A DNA stretch of 64,000 nucleotides from Lachnospiraceae bacterium (GCA_017399685.1 JAFQBM010000053.1:1-64000); one strand, 5' to 3'; counted from the stretch's first letter, positions 17,195 through 26,752 are shown. A program made the numbers and translations. The notes: generated from the letters alone by a model not told the origin.

Positions 17195-17928
17195 TGATAA
17201 ATCTGAATGCCAATGAAAGAATTGATGATTTAAATATTAAGGGATACCGAATTATCCAAAACCCTGATTTGTTTTGTTTCGGTATGGATGCTGTTTTGTT
17301 GTCCGGTTTTACGAAGGTGAAACCGGGACAGCGGGTACTGGACATGGGAACCGGAACTGGAGTCATACCAATATTGTTAGAGGCGAAAACAAAGGGCCGG
17401 GAATTTATTGGATTGGAAATACAGGAATTCAGTTACGATATGGCATGTCGAAGCGTGGCTTTGAACGGTTTGGAAGAAAAAGTCCATATCGTGAAAGGTG
17501 ATATAAAAAATGCCAGTGAGATTTTCGGAAAAGCCAGTTTTGATGTGGTGACTTGTAATCCGCCTTATATGAATGATATGCATGGATTAAAGAATCCGGA
17601 TTTACCCAAAGCCATTGCCAGACATGAAGTGCTTTGTACTTTGGAGGATGTCTGCAGGCAGGCTGGTGAACTGCTAAGGGTGGGAGGAAGTTTTCACATG
17701 GTGCATAAGCCGTTCCGCCTGGCAGAAATTTTTACCAGATTGCAGCAGTACGGATTAGAACCAAAACGGATGCGTCTGGTTCATCCATACATAGACAAAG
17801 AGCCCAATATGGTGTTAATTGAGGCGGTAAAGGGTGGAAAATCCATGATTAAGATTGGTCCGCCATTGATTGTTTACAAAGAACCAAAGGTATATACGGA
17901 TGAGATACATGAAATTTACTCTGTGTAA
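17194..17928 (+). CDS. tRNA1(Val) adenine-N6 methyltransferase family protein (YabB-like)
   Basis: 244 residues. It has the SAM-binding motif LDMGTGTGVIPILL near residue 50 and the N6-adenine methyltransferase catalytic motif NPPYM (in VVTCNPPYMNDM). This matches YabB/TrmN6 proteins, which methylate A37 of tRNA-Val in E. coli. The substrate here is inferred by family. It overlaps ricT by one base and precedes rsmI, the same order as in Bacillus (yaaT-yabA-yabB-rsmI) but without yabA. Confidence 0.85.
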   Translation: MINLNANERIDDLNIKGYRIIQNPDLFCFGMDAVLLSGFTKVKPGQRVLDMGTGTGVIPILLEAKTKGREFIGLEIQEFSYDMACRSVALNGLEEKVHIVKGDIKNASEIFGKASFDVVTCNPPYMNDMHGLKNPDLPKAIARHEVLCTLEDVCRQAGELLRVGGSFHMVHKPFRLAEIFTRLQQYGLEPKRMRLVHPYIDKEPNMVLIEAVKGGKSMIKIGPPLIVYKEPKVYTDEIHEIYSV

Positions 17929-17964
17929 TTAATTTACGCAGAGTATTGTTTTAGGAGGGTTGAT

Positions 17965-18843
17965 ATGCAGGAAAAGGAACAGGGACAGCTTTATTTATGT
18001 GCAACGCCCATTGGAAATCTGGAAGATATTACGTTCAGGGTGCTGAATACGTTAAAAGAAGTGGATTTGATTGCAGCAGAAGATACCAGACATAGTATTA
18101 AGTTATTGAATCATTTTGAAATAAAAACTCCTATGACCAGTTATCATGAGTATAATAAGGTGGAAAAGGCGAAATATCTGGTGCAGAGAATGCAGATGGG
18201 AGAAAATATTGCTTTGGTGACGGATGCGGGAACTCCGGCGATTTCTGACCCGGGGGAGGAACTGGTAAGACAGTGTCATGAGGCAGGAGTTAAGGTGACT
18301 TCCTTACCGGGAGCCTGTGCAGCAGTGACAGCCTTGACTTTATCCGGACTCCCTACCAGAAGATTTTGTTTCGAAGCCTTTCTTCCTTCAGATAAAAAGG
18401 AAAAACAGGAGATATTGGAAGAGTTAAAAGATGAAACCAGAACGATTATTTTGTATGAAGCACCACACCGCTTGAAGAAAACCTTACAGGAGTGCTTGGA
18501 AGTTCTGGGAAACCGGAAAATGACTTTATTACGGGAATTAACGAAAAAGCATGAGACGGTGTTTCTGACTACCATTGAAGATGCTATTGCAAAGTATGAG
18601 GTGGAAGAACCAAAGGGTGAGTGTGTTCTGGTAATCGAAGGCATGAGCCGGAAAGAAAAGAAGGAAAAAGAATTAGAATCTTTTCGTGAAATATCGGTAC
18701 AGGAACATTATGAAGGGTATTTAAAACAGGGGATGGATAGCAAGGCTGCCATGAAACAGGTGGCAAAGGATAGAAATGTAGGGAAGAGAGAGATTTATCA
18801 GATTTTATTGCAGGCGAAGGAAGAAGAAAGTGTAGAGTCTTAG
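17965..18843 (+). CDS. rsmI: 16S rRNA (cytidine-1402 2'-O)-methyltransferase
   Basis: 292 residues. The N-terminus LYLCATPIGNLEDITFR and the blocks AAEDTRHS, LVTDAGTPAISDPGEELVR and SLPGACAAVTALTLSGLPT mark the tetrapyrrole-methylase fold of RsmI, which 2'-O-methylates C1402 in the ribosomal P site. The C-terminal 60 residues are charged and helical, ending in the KDRNVGKREIYQ motif. The start follows TAGGAGGG. It is the last gene of the operon that begins at 10924. Confidence 0.93.
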   Translation: MQEKEQGQLYLCATPIGNLEDITFRVLNTLKEVDLIAAEDTRHSIKLLNHFEIKTPMTSYHEYNKVEKAKYLVQRMQMGENIALVTDAGTPAISDPGEELVRQCHEAGVKVTSLPGACAAVTALTLSGLPTRRFCFEAFLPSDKKEKQEILEELKDETRTIILYEAPHRLKKTLQECLEVLGNRKMTLLRELTKKHETVFLTTIEDAIAKYEVEEPKGECVLVIEGMSRKEKKEKELESFREISVQEHYEGYLKQGMDSKAAMKQVAKDRNVGKREIYQILLQAKEEESVES

Positions 18844-18868
18844 AGAAGGCTTGATGCTTTCTTTTTTT
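18843..18868 (+). terminator. Terminator after rsmI
   Basis: GAAGGC (18845-18850) pairs with GCTTTC (18856-18861), followed by a run of seven T. Confidence 0.65.
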
Positions 18869-19583
18869 GGTTATTATGAGAAGTTGTTCATTATAAAGGT
18901 GGATATTATGAGGAGGTTGTGTAATGCGAAGGCTGTATGCTATGAAGGTTTGACACTGAAAGAAATATATTGGTTGGAAAATTATGGGCTAAACTAACTG
19001 TCCAATGACAGAGAAGAAACTGTGATTTATACTTGTATTGTAGTATATAAAAAAGTATGTACGAGGCGAGTATATGACATCTGCACAGGTGCATGAGTTT
19101 TTAGGGGTATGATTAATTGAAGCAATTGATTTACTCAAATATTGTAGTTCAAAAACTTGAGGCATTAAAGTATCATCTTATTACTATGCAAGGTAAAACA
19201 GGGGGAGGGTAAAAGGCGTTTCTTCCTGCCACTTTTTAAATAAATTTATACAACCGTTCAGATGTTTGCTGTTTATAATTTTTTTAATTCTGACAATATG
19301 TTATTGAGATGAATTTTACCGTACAGTCTATGATTGAAACGGGAAGCTCATATTTTATTGTTGTTTAATTATATAAATATTTGCTATCAGCATTTAGACG
19401 GACTTACTTGTAAGATTTTACAATAAATAACGAATGAAAAATATGTCAATAATATTGATGAAAAATAACTGATTATTTTTCTATTATAAAGAACATATGG
19501 AAGCAAAAAAATAAAAATACAATGATGGCGATTCGTGTTTTTTCGTGGTTTTTCTAGGGCTGAAAAATAGAAAAATAAAAAAT

Positions 19584-19604
19584 TAGTATCATTTTAGTAT
19601 CACG
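19584..19604 (+). repeat. TAGTATCA-N3-TAGTATCA motif, copy 1
   Basis: TAGTATCA, TTT, TAGTATCACG: two 8-mers with an 11-base period, one helical turn. Copy 2 lies 87 bases downstream and a third lies at 32186 on the other strand. Confidence 0.8.
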
Positions 19605-19670
19605 GATTTTTGATTTTTTCCTTTAATTTGCGTGGGTTTCGGAGGGTCATTTATACAAAAAAATCAATCC

Positions 19671-19691
19671 TAGTATCAAAATAGTATCACG
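19671..19691 (+). repeat. TAGTATCA-N3-TAGTATCA motif, copy 2
   Basis: TAGTATCA, AAA, TAGTATCACG, with the same CG tail as copy 1. It lies about 160 bases ahead of the surface protein start codon. Confidence 0.8.
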
Positions 19692-19847
19692 AAAGAAAAA
19701 AATAACCTCTTAGACATTGAATTTATTACATTTTTAAAATTATGGTATCATTCACCCACAATAATAAGAATGATGAATTCATTCTGGCTATATTTAATAA
19801 GGGTTTTAAACAAGGTCAGGGAGCGAAAATAAGGAGGAAAAAAGAAA

Positions 19848-22800
19848 ATGATCAAAATGTCAAGAAAAGCTAAAAAAGCTATGGCAGTAGCTTTAACAGC
19901 TGGTATGCTTGCAAGCACTGCTGCTACTCCTGTAATGGCAGCAACTCAAGGTTGGAAACAAAATGCTAAGGGCTGGTGGTATCAAAATGCTGATGGATCT
20001 TACCCAGCAAATAAGTGGTCTAAGATTAATGGTGTTTGGTATTACTTCGATGCTAATGGATATATGTTAGCGAATTCTTGGGTAAAAGATAGCAAAGGCA
20101 AGTGGTACTTTGTAGGCGAAAATGGTGCTATGAAGATTAACTCTTGGGCTAAGGATTCTAAGGGTCTTTGGTACTGGGTAACTGATGATGGTTCTATGTT
20201 CGAAGGTGGTTGGGCTAAAATCGGTAAAGATTACTACTTCTTTGATGCTGATGGCGTTATGCAGTCAGGTGTTATTAAAGTTGACGGTAAGACTTATTAC
20301 ATGGGAGACGCAAACCAAGGTTGGATGCAATCAGGCGTTGTTGCTATTGATGGTGTAGAATATAATTTTGCTGAATTCCCAAATGGTGCATGTACAGACG
20401 AAAAGGCTCCTGTAGCGGCTAAGAAGTTCGATGGAAAAGGTAACTTAATCACCGAAACAGTTGAAGTGGAAGAAATCGATGGAATCACTGCAGAAGTTGT
20501 AAATGCAGAGTCTCAGTATAAAGAATATGGTAATGTTGTAATGACAGGAAATGATGCTGTTATCAAAGTTAAGGTAACAAATAACGGAGAACCTGTTGCA
20601 GGTACAGCTGTTACAATATCTACAAAATTATTAGCTGGAGAGTATGATATCTATCGTCCACAATCATATGTTTCCATGACAGATTCAAAAGGTTATGCTG
20701 CGTTTGTAATTACAGATAAAGACATGCTTTATGGTTATGAACAGTCAGCTGTTAACGGTATAACAGCATTATATTCATATACAGCTACAGCAGTAACTTC
20801 AGGCGAAACAACAGAAGGAAAGTTTGCTTTTGCTACAATTTCTGTAAATGATATTAAGGTTGATCCGGATGACAAAGATACTTTAGTAATGTCAACCAAT
20901 GCTGCTACCGGTGACAGTTCAACTGTTACGACTACCGGTATGGATGGGGATACTAAAATTAAGTATGTTAAGAGTCAGCAGGTAAGTCTTCCAAATTCCG
21001 AAGATCACAAGGTAACATTTGAAATCAATCCTGAAATCGTAATTCCTATTGGTGTAGGCAAGAACGTAGTAGAAGAATATAAAGAAGATATTAATAAATC
21101 ATTAAGTGAATATTCTGTTTACGAAAATCAGGAATTTTTAATTGAGGATGTACCAGCAGGTCTTCAGTATGCAACTTTGAATTTCGAAAATATTGATATT
21201 TCTGAACATACTAAGGTTATCATTCAATCCTACGAAGCAGGTACTACAACAGAAGTAGGTGAAACGGTAGTAATTTCAGGACCAACTACTCAAAAGAATT
21301 TAGGACAACAGCTTCCTATCCAAGAAGACAAGGACATTGATGTTAAAGTTAAGATTGTGTCAGAAGGTCAGGTTAATGATGGTCAAAACGGTGGATTAGT
21401 AATTAAAGATATCGTTGGTGTTTACAAGCAAGAAGGCACAACTGAAGAAAAGAAACTTCCACTTACAAATCCTATCACTTGGGAAAAGACACAAATTTCA
21501 TACAGTTTAGAAAAAACTTTGGAATATGATGATGCGAAATATTATCTTCCTGCCGGTTCAGAGTACGTTAATAAAAATTATAGCTACTCATATCAGGTTC
21601 CTGTATTCCCATATGTAGGAAATGCTGTTGTTACTGTAAAGGATTCTAACAAGAAAGTATTAGCATACTTCACAGTTCCAACTGTAAACGAATACGATGA
21701 AACTTCTAAAACAAACTATAAAAATGTTAATGTTTTAGATGAAAGCGCTAAGGGAGATGCGATTCTTGTTACTAAAGATGAAGCATTCAACAGTGTTGGT
21801 ACTATCACTCCTAACGGAAACAGAGTAACTGTAAATTCAAGTGAAACCGGTGTAACTGCATTCAAAGCAAAGATCACTATTGGTAATGAAGAATATGATT
21901 TAACAAATAATACTGTTAATACTTCTGTACACTGGTCACCAATTCCAGCTGGTGTTGAAGCAGAAGACGAATTCTATGCATTAACCGGTCAGAAGATCGT
22001 TGTTAAGGCACAGTTGGTGGATAAGGCTGGCAACAAGGTATCTCAATCTAATGAAAATATTACATTTAAGTACGGTAATTCTGAGATTAAAGAAGGTGCA
22101 ACCGGTGAATTAGTAACTGCTCTTAGTGTTGAAGGTGCTACAGATTCAGAAGGACGTGCAGAATTAGTACTTCGTGCTACAGAAGTTCAGGCTGTTTTAG
22201 CTGGATTGACTGCAGATACTCAAAATTCAAAATACGATGTTGTATTAGTAATTGGAGATCAAACAGTAGAAAAAGCTACTTTACGTTGGGTAACTCCAGG
22301 TCTTAACTTTACTCCAACAGTAGATGCTCCAAAGGCAGATGTTTTATCTACTCTTGATGAAACTTTCGATGGCGAAGTGTCAGAAACATACGTTGATAAG
22401 TATTTAACAAAGGATGCTGGCAGCACATGGATTCTTGGTTATACTGTAAACGGTGAAACTCAAGATGACATTAATACTGCTGGTACTATTACAACTGAAA
22501 GAAAAGTAACTTCTATCGAAGGTTTAAAGATTAATATTTCTCAAAATGGCGAAGCTACTTTGGTAACTGACGGTATGATGAATGGTGCTGCTAAATTATC
22601 TTCTACTAAGGCTGTAGGAACCAAGTTAACTGGTGCAATTGATGAAAATTCCTTAGTTGCCGGTACAGACGTTGTGTTCGAAGTAGCAGTTGATAATGAT
22701 GGTGATGGAGACGTTGATGCAACAAATAAATATAAGAACGTAGGTGAAGGTACTCCATCCTTTGCTGAAGATATTTCTCTTACATTACCTGTTGCATTCG

Positions 22801-24110
22801 GAACAGTAGGAACAAATATGGAAATCGTTTCTCCTAAGGGTAACAAAGTTGTAACAGGAACTGCACAAGATGTGTATGTTAAGTTAGTTGACTCTTTTGG
22901 AAATCCAATTGAAGCTAATAAGAAATTAGATAAGTTAACTGTTACCTATACATATACTTATGAAGAAGATGGTAAGCAGAAAGTTGGTACTGTTACAGAG
23001 ACTCTTCAAGATTTAACAGCTTCAACTACAGTGGGTGGAGCTTATTCTACAGATTCTTACGGAAAAGTTGAAGTTACTGTTAAAACTGCAGATCTTAAAG
23101 ATGTTACAGTATCATCATATATTGTTACAAAAGCAGAAGTGAAGGCTACATATGACGATGTAAGTGCAGATTGCCAAATCGCGTTTGTTGACGAACCAGC
23201 TGATGAATTCTTATTATTAAATGCTGTGTGTGATGATTCAGGAAAACAGGCTACTATTACATTCAGCCAAAATATCAGTAACTTTAAAGATGGTATGATT
23301 GTTGTTTTAGACAATGATACTAAGAAACCACAAGGAATTACAAGTGCTAAGGTTGATGGAAATAAAGTAACTCTTACATTCAAGAACGCATTAAATACCG
23401 ACAAGGATTATATTGTAAAAGTTGTAGATGAAATTGATGTAGATGATGACAGCATCTTTGATTACTTATGTGATGGATATGGTAGAAGTGTTGACGATGA
23501 TAAGATTAACAATATCTTAAATGTTGAATCTTCAATATTAGGTGCTACTTATGATGGTTCTAGTAAAATTACTTTTACTATTAACACTGAAGAAGCGACA
23601 ACTGAACCTATACTTTGTGTATGGAATGGTGGTAGTGTGCTTGTTGAAGATGGTTCTTTAGCATTGACTGAAATTGGTGATGCTAATGTTACAGAAGTTA
23701 CCTGCTATTACAATGGTGCTTCTAAGACTGTAACTTTAAGAGATCGTGAAGCTGCAATTGAAGAAGCAAAGGATCTTTTAAAGGAAACAAACTTTAAAAT
23801 TACAGTTACAGATTATACTGAAGATACAACAACAAAAGCTGATGTAGTTGAGGTTGAGGGATTCTCAACTGAAATTACCGTTACAGAAGGTGGTACTGCA
23901 GACAGTAACATTTTTGTAAATGGTATTAGCTTAACATTTGCTAGTCCAAAAAGTGTAGATACAAAAGATACTGCTACAGTTAAAGTAGTTTATACAAATG
24001 ATACTTACAGTTCAGTGACTAAGACTGTTACTTATAAAGTAACATTAAAAGATAGTGATACTACTGACGCAGAAAAGACAGCAGATACCATTGTATTTAC
24101 TCAGCAATAA
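19848..24110 (+). CDS. Large secreted surface protein with N-terminal choline-binding-type repeats
   Basis: 1420 residues. A signal peptide (KKAMAVALTAGMLASTAATPVMAA) is followed by about seven cell-wall-binding repeats of the choline-binding type between residues 34 and 170 (GWWYQNADGSY, GVWYYFDANGYM, GKWYFVGENGAMK). Such repeats bind teichoic-acid choline or related polymers. The remainder, about 1200 residues, is Thr/Val/Asp-rich and probably a chain of Ig-like or invasin-like beta domains (for example VKLVDSFGNPIEANKKLDKLTV). It has no LPxTG anchor. The start at 19848 follows AAGGAGG. Codon choice is biased toward a narrow set, like pckA and flagellin, so it is probably strongly expressed, perhaps as a main wall or S-layer-like protein. 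Confidence 0.85.
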   Translation: MIKMSRKAKKAMAVALTAGMLASTAATPVMAATQGWKQNAKGWWYQNADGSYPANKWSKINGVWYYFDANGYMLANSWVKDSKGKWYFVGENGAMKINSWAKDSKGLWYWVTDDGSMFEGGWAKIGKDYYFFDADGVMQSGVIKVDGKTYYMGDANQGWMQSGVVAIDGVEYNFAEFPNGACTDEKAPVAAKKFDGKGNLITETVEVEEIDGITAEVVNAESQYKEYGNVVMTGNDAVIKVKVTNNGEPVAGTAVTISTKLLAGEYDIYRPQSYVSMTDSKGYAAFVITDKDMLYGYEQSAVNGITALYSYTATAVTSGETTEGKFAFATISVNDIKVDPDDKDTLVMSTNAATGDSSTVTTTGMDGDTKIKYVKSQQVSLPNSEDHKVTFEINPEIVIPIGVGKNVVEEYKEDINKSLSEYSVYENQEFLIEDVPAGLQYATLNFENIDISEHTKVIIQSYEAGTTTEVGETVVISGPTTQKNLGQQLPIQEDKDIDVKVKIVSEGQVNDGQNGGLVIKDIVGVYKQEGTTEEKKLPLTNPITWEKTQISYSLEKTLEYDDAKYYLPAGSEYVNKNYSYSYQVPVFPYVGNAVVTVKDSNKKVLAYFTVPTVNEYDETSKTNYKNVNVLDESAKGDAILVTKDEAFNSVGTITPNGNRVTVNSSETGVTAFKAKITIGNEEYDLTNNTVNTSVHWSPIPAGVEAEDEFYALTGQKIVVKAQLVDKAGNKVSQSNENITFKYGNSEIKEGATGELVTALSVEGATDSEGRAELVLRATEVQAVLAGLTADTQNSKYDVVLVIGDQTVEKATLRWVTPGLNFTPTVDAPKADVLSTLDETFDGEVSETYVDKYLTKDAGSTWILGYTVNGETQDDINTAGTITTERKVTSIEGLKINISQNGEATLVTDGMMNGAAKLSSTKAVGTKLTGAIDENSLVAGTDVVFEVAVDNDGDGDVDATNKYKNVGEGTPSFAEDISLTLPVAFGTVGTNMEIVSPKGNKVVTGTAQDVYVKLVDSFGNPIEANKKLDKLTVTYTYTYEEDGKQKVGTVTETLQDLTASTTVGGAYSTDSYGKVEVTVKTADLKDVTVSSYIVTKAEVKATYDDVSADCQIAFVDEPADEFLLLNAVCDDSGKQATITFSQNISNFKDGMIVVLDNDTKKPQGITSAKVDGNKVTLTFKNALNTDKDYIVKVVDEIDVDDDSIFDYLCDGYGRSVDDDKINNILNVESSILGATYDGSSKITFTINTEEATTEPILCVWNGGSVLVEDGSLALTEIGDANVTEVTCYYNGASKTVTLRDREAAIEEAKDLLKETNFKITVTDYTEDTTTKADVVEVEGFSTEITVTEGGTADSNIFVNGISLTFASPKSVDTKDTATVKVVYTNDTYSSVTKTVTYKVTLKDSDTTDAEKTADTIVFTQQ

Positions 24111-24165
24111 TTAAACTATATTTTATCTTTTCCTAAATTATTTGATTTAGTGATTGGATAAAAAC

Positions 24166-24198
24166 GAGGAGTCTCGCGAACGCGAGGCTCCTTTGTTA
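24166..24198 (+). terminator. Terminator of the surface protein gene
   Basis: AGGAG-T-CTCGCG pairs with CGCGAG-G-CTCCT (24167-24192) across an AA loop, followed by TTTGTT. It is a GC-rich stem in an AT-rich setting. Confidence 0.85.
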
Positions 24199-24230
24199 CA
24201 TAAATGTGATATTTTACAACAAATAAGTGC

Positions 24231-24259
24231 TTGAAATGTCTGATATACCATGATATATT
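24231..24259 (+). promoter_or_regulatory. Promoter of the C39-like operon
   Basis: TTGAAA (24231-24236), a 17-base spacer and TATATT (24254-24259). Confidence 0.55.
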
Positions 24260-24313
24260 ATATACAATAACTACACAGTTTTATATAAATGCGTATCTGT
24301 TTTTGGTATATCA
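24241..24313. promoter_or_regulatory. Inverted repeat flanking the C39-operon start site
   Basis: TGATATACC (24241-24249) and GGTATATCA (24305-24313) are exact inverted copies. One sits in the promoter spacer and the other in the leader, a layout that fits an operator pair. Confidence 0.45.
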
Positions 24314-24393
24314 CAATCCAAATCTTATATCACAGCAAAAAACATTCCCAGACAATACCTACGAATTCCATTTCAACTAAGGAGGCATAAGAG

Positions 24394-25809
24394 ATGATAT
24401 CTTACACCACCATTCTGTTTAATGAAGAAACAGGATTCGAAATATTATTAACCATACCGGAAATCAAAAAATATATTGATGATTATACCATTGATGTTCT
24501 GAACAAGCATTTAAAGCCTTTTGTTTCTAAGATAATAGTCGAATTTCCATACTATGACCAAGATTATTTAAGTACTTATTATATCCATTATGCTAAAAAA
24601 TTTAAAAACTATCCCAAACATTGTTATAGAATTCACTTCATTGCCGAAGATAATATCTATTGCGGATATACTGTCCTACGCCCCATTGTATTCGGAAAAA
24701 AATTAGGAAAAACATATCTCAGCCCGAAATGTTTATTATCTTCACCGGCTTACTTGTTATATGGTGAATATAAGGTACATATAAACGGAAATGAATGGAA
24801 AATAAAATCTTTTCCATGGATGATGCAGGATACAGATATATCCATCTGTGCACATACTGCCATTTGGACGATATTAAGATATTATGGAAATCAATATATA
24901 CAATACGCAAATCCTACTTTAGGAGATATCATAGAAAATGTACATGAAGAATGGGGCCGGAAAACTCCTTCAAATGGTTTAACGCCTGTCCAGGTATCTG
25001 ATATATTAACTAAACACGGCTTTTACCCTATTATAAGAGGTGGGGATAAAGACAATATAGGAAAACTACTGGCTGAAATTATGGCATATATAGAATCAGG
25101 AATTCCGATAATTGCCATGAGTGATTCTCAGCAGCATGCATTTTCCATTATTGGCCATGGAGAAATCGAATATGATATACTTGATGATCCTGAATATATT
25201 AATAAAATAAAAGAACCAAACACTGATATCATTCTTCATTCGAAATTGATTAATTCAATGTATATTATGGATGATAATCTGTTTCCTTTTAGGAAATTAG
25301 ATAAATATGTAACCTCAAAAAGCGATGTAAAATATAGTATGTATGAAATTACCTATGCAGTTGTTCCGTTATATTCAAGAATGCAGTTAGAATACCACGA
25401 GGTTTATCAACGATTTTTAGCATTGCTAAAATATGGTGACATGAAATGGAAAGGAAAACAGATAACAAGGATTTACTTAACTTCTTCTGATTCATTAAAG
25501 TCATATATAAAGAAAACTTCTGATATATTACCGGATTTAAAAAATATTATAGTCAGAATGAATATGTCTAAATTTGTCTGGTGTATAGATTTAAGCGAAA
25601 TAGATGAATATAAAGAAGGAAAAGTATCCGGAAAAATAATCATTGATGCTACAGCAGGAAGCAAAGAAACAGAGCCTTGGATACTGATGCACAACAAAGA
25701 ACAGATAAGGTATTATGATGTGTATAAAGATTCGTATATGGAGATAGAAGATGTTCGGATTCAGCCTTATACACAATATATTCATAACCTAAAACCCATC
25801 AATACCTAG
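24394..25809 (+). CDS. Papain-like (C39-like) cysteine-peptidase-fold protein
   Basis: 471 residues with no signal peptide, so probably cytoplasmic. The middle carries a papain-type pattern: Gln145 and Cys152 in QDTDISICAHTA, a helix rich in Ala/Trp (AIWTILRYYG), and His248 in QQHAFSIIGHG; an Asp-rich segment (MDDN) follows. This resembles the C39 peptidase fold, and peptide cleavage or transfer is an inference. The first 140 and last 170 residues match nothing I recognise. The start follows AAGGAGG and the gene is 12 bases ahead of the next, so the two form an operon with its own promoter at 24231. Confidence 0.65.
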   Translation: MISYTTILFNEETGFEILLTIPEIKKYIDDYTIDVLNKHLKPFVSKIIVEFPYYDQDYLSTYYIHYAKKFKNYPKHCYRIHFIAEDNIYCGYTVLRPIVFGKKLGKTYLSPKCLLSSPAYLLYGEYKVHINGNEWKIKSFPWMMQDTDISICAHTAIWTILRYYGNQYIQYANPTLGDIIENVHEEWGRKTPSNGLTPVQVSDILTKHGFYPIIRGGDKDNIGKLLAEIMAYIESGIPIIAMSDSQQHAFSIIGHGEIEYDILDDPEYINKIKEPNTDIILHSKLINSMYIMDDNLFPFRKLDKYVTSKSDVKYSMYEITYAVVPLYSRMQLEYHEVYQRFLALLKYGDMKWKGKQITRIYLTSSDSLKSYIKKTSDILPDLKNIIVRMNMSKFVWCIDLSEIDEYKEGKVSGKIIIDATAGSKETEPWILMHNKEQIRYYDVYKDSYMEIEDVRIQPYTQYIHNLKPINT

Positions 25810-25821
25810 GAGGTTGTCAAA

Positions 25822-26382
25822 ATGGAAAATAATAAGATTTCTCAAAGTTATGCAGAACTAAACGAATATTTATTAGAACACATTCCTCATGATTCAGAGG
25901 ATGAAGTTACAATTGAAAGCTTAATCTGTTCTTGTGCTGAATTTGAGAGTACAGAGCAAGCAAAATATTCTGCGGTAATTCCGGATTTAATAAATCATGG
26001 AAAATCTATAAGTTTTAAGTTTTCAAACATCAAATTCAATTTATGTACAGCATTGGATATCATATTACTTACTCCTACCGAAATTCCAAGTCAGAAACTA
26101 AATATGGTACAATTCATAATAAAACTGTTTCGATTTGTATGTGGAGAATCGATGGAATCCCTAGACGAGAATATGACCATTGTAATAAAAGCTATTTACA
26201 TGTCAAGTTATGATGGACATGGAGCGACTATGGATAAAATCAAATTATGTTGTAAGGATTTTGAACTTATAGAAGAAAATATCCAGGAAGCTATAGAAAA
26301 ACTTGAGGAAATTAAATGCATCCGGCTTGAAAATGGCGAATATATATTACTTGAAACGGTGCTATTAAATATTAGAGATTAG
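25822..26382 (+). CDS. Hypothetical partner of the C39-like protein
   Basis: 186 residues, acidic, without a signal peptide or membrane segment. Its helices are punctuated by conserved-looking Cys residues (ICSCAEF, LCTALDI, LCCKDFEL). The C-terminal 60 residues (MDKIKLCCKDFELIEENIQEAIEKLEEIKCI) could be a winged-helix-like fold. I recognise no family. It starts 12 bases after the C39-like gene with AGGAGG, so the two proteins are made together and may act together. Confidence 0.6.
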   Translation: MENNKISQSYAELNEYLLEHIPHDSEDEVTIESLICSCAEFESTEQAKYSAVIPDLINHGKSISFKFSNIKFNLCTALDIILLTPTEIPSQKLNMVQFIIKLFRFVCGESMESLDENMTIVIKAIYMSSYDGHGATMDKIKLCCKDFELIEENIQEAIEKLEEIKCIRLENGEYILLETVLLNIRD

Positions 26383-26402
26383 TATTCGTTTTTGGGTATT
26401 AG

Positions 26403-26440
26403 AAATTATCAAATTAATGGATAATTTGGGTTACTTTTTT
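26403..26440 (+). terminator. Weak terminator after the two-gene operon
   Basis: AAATTATC (26403-26410) pairs with GATAATTT (26420-26427), followed after a GGG by a T-rich stretch. Confidence 0.4.
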
Positions 26441-26463
26441 CCCTGATATCCGCTTAAAACACA

Positions 26464-26492
26464 TTGACAAAGGAAAAAATATATGCTATATT
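26464..26492 (+). promoter_or_regulatory. Near-consensus promoter of the 59-residue ORF
   Basis: TTGACA (26464-26469), a 17-base spacer and TATATT (26487-26492), 50 bases before the ATG at 26543. Confidence 0.75.
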
Positions 26493-26542
26493 CAAGAAAA
26501 TTTTCATTGAACACTCATAGTATATAAAAAAAGAGGTATTAC

Positions 26543-26722
26543 ATGGAGAAATTTACAGATAACGAATTAGAGATGACGATATTGCCCCCAGCAAAAAAAA
26601 TTGACAGTTTGGCTGGTGAAAATTATTATGCACATATAGACGAAATAAATAGAGAAATCGATGATATTCGCAGAAAGAATGCAGAAGCATACCAAAAAGC
26701 AAGTCTTTTTTCTGTAGGGTAA
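26543..26722 (+). CDS. Small protein of 59 residues, unknown
   Basis: Reads MEKFTDNELEMTILPPAKKI, then a helical segment with YYAHIDEINREIDDIRRKNAE, ending in LFSVG. It has an AAGAGGT ribosome binding site, a near-consensus promoter and a strong terminator behind it (26753), so it looks like a self-contained transcript. The C-terminal half is probably an amphipathic helix. No family is recognised. It lies between the C39-like operon and the GH31 locus. Confidence 0.6.
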   Translation: MEKFTDNELEMTILPPAKKIDSLAGENYYAHIDEINREIDDIRRKNAEAYQKASLFSVG

Positions 26723-26752
26723 TACATCAAAGAAGTAAAAATTCATTTGTAA

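Larger units (their letters stand above)
18869..19847. other. Gene-free kilobase upstream of the surface protein gene
   Basis: Nearly 1 kb without an ORF of convincing length in either strand. It is very AT-rich. It holds the two TAGTATCA motif pairs described separately and, near its end, the long leader and RBS AAGGAGG (19830s) of the surface-protein gene. Short peptide-like scraps such as MTSAQVHEFLGV (19074-19112) have stop codons on both sides. It may be a large regulatory region, a non-coding RNA locus or a decayed element; I cannot tell which. Confidence 0.5.

Noticed and set aside
19074-19112. Short peptide MTSAQVHEFLGV, like the start of a helix-turn-helix protein
   Set aside because: Only 12 codons before a stop and no continuation in other frames that I could follow.
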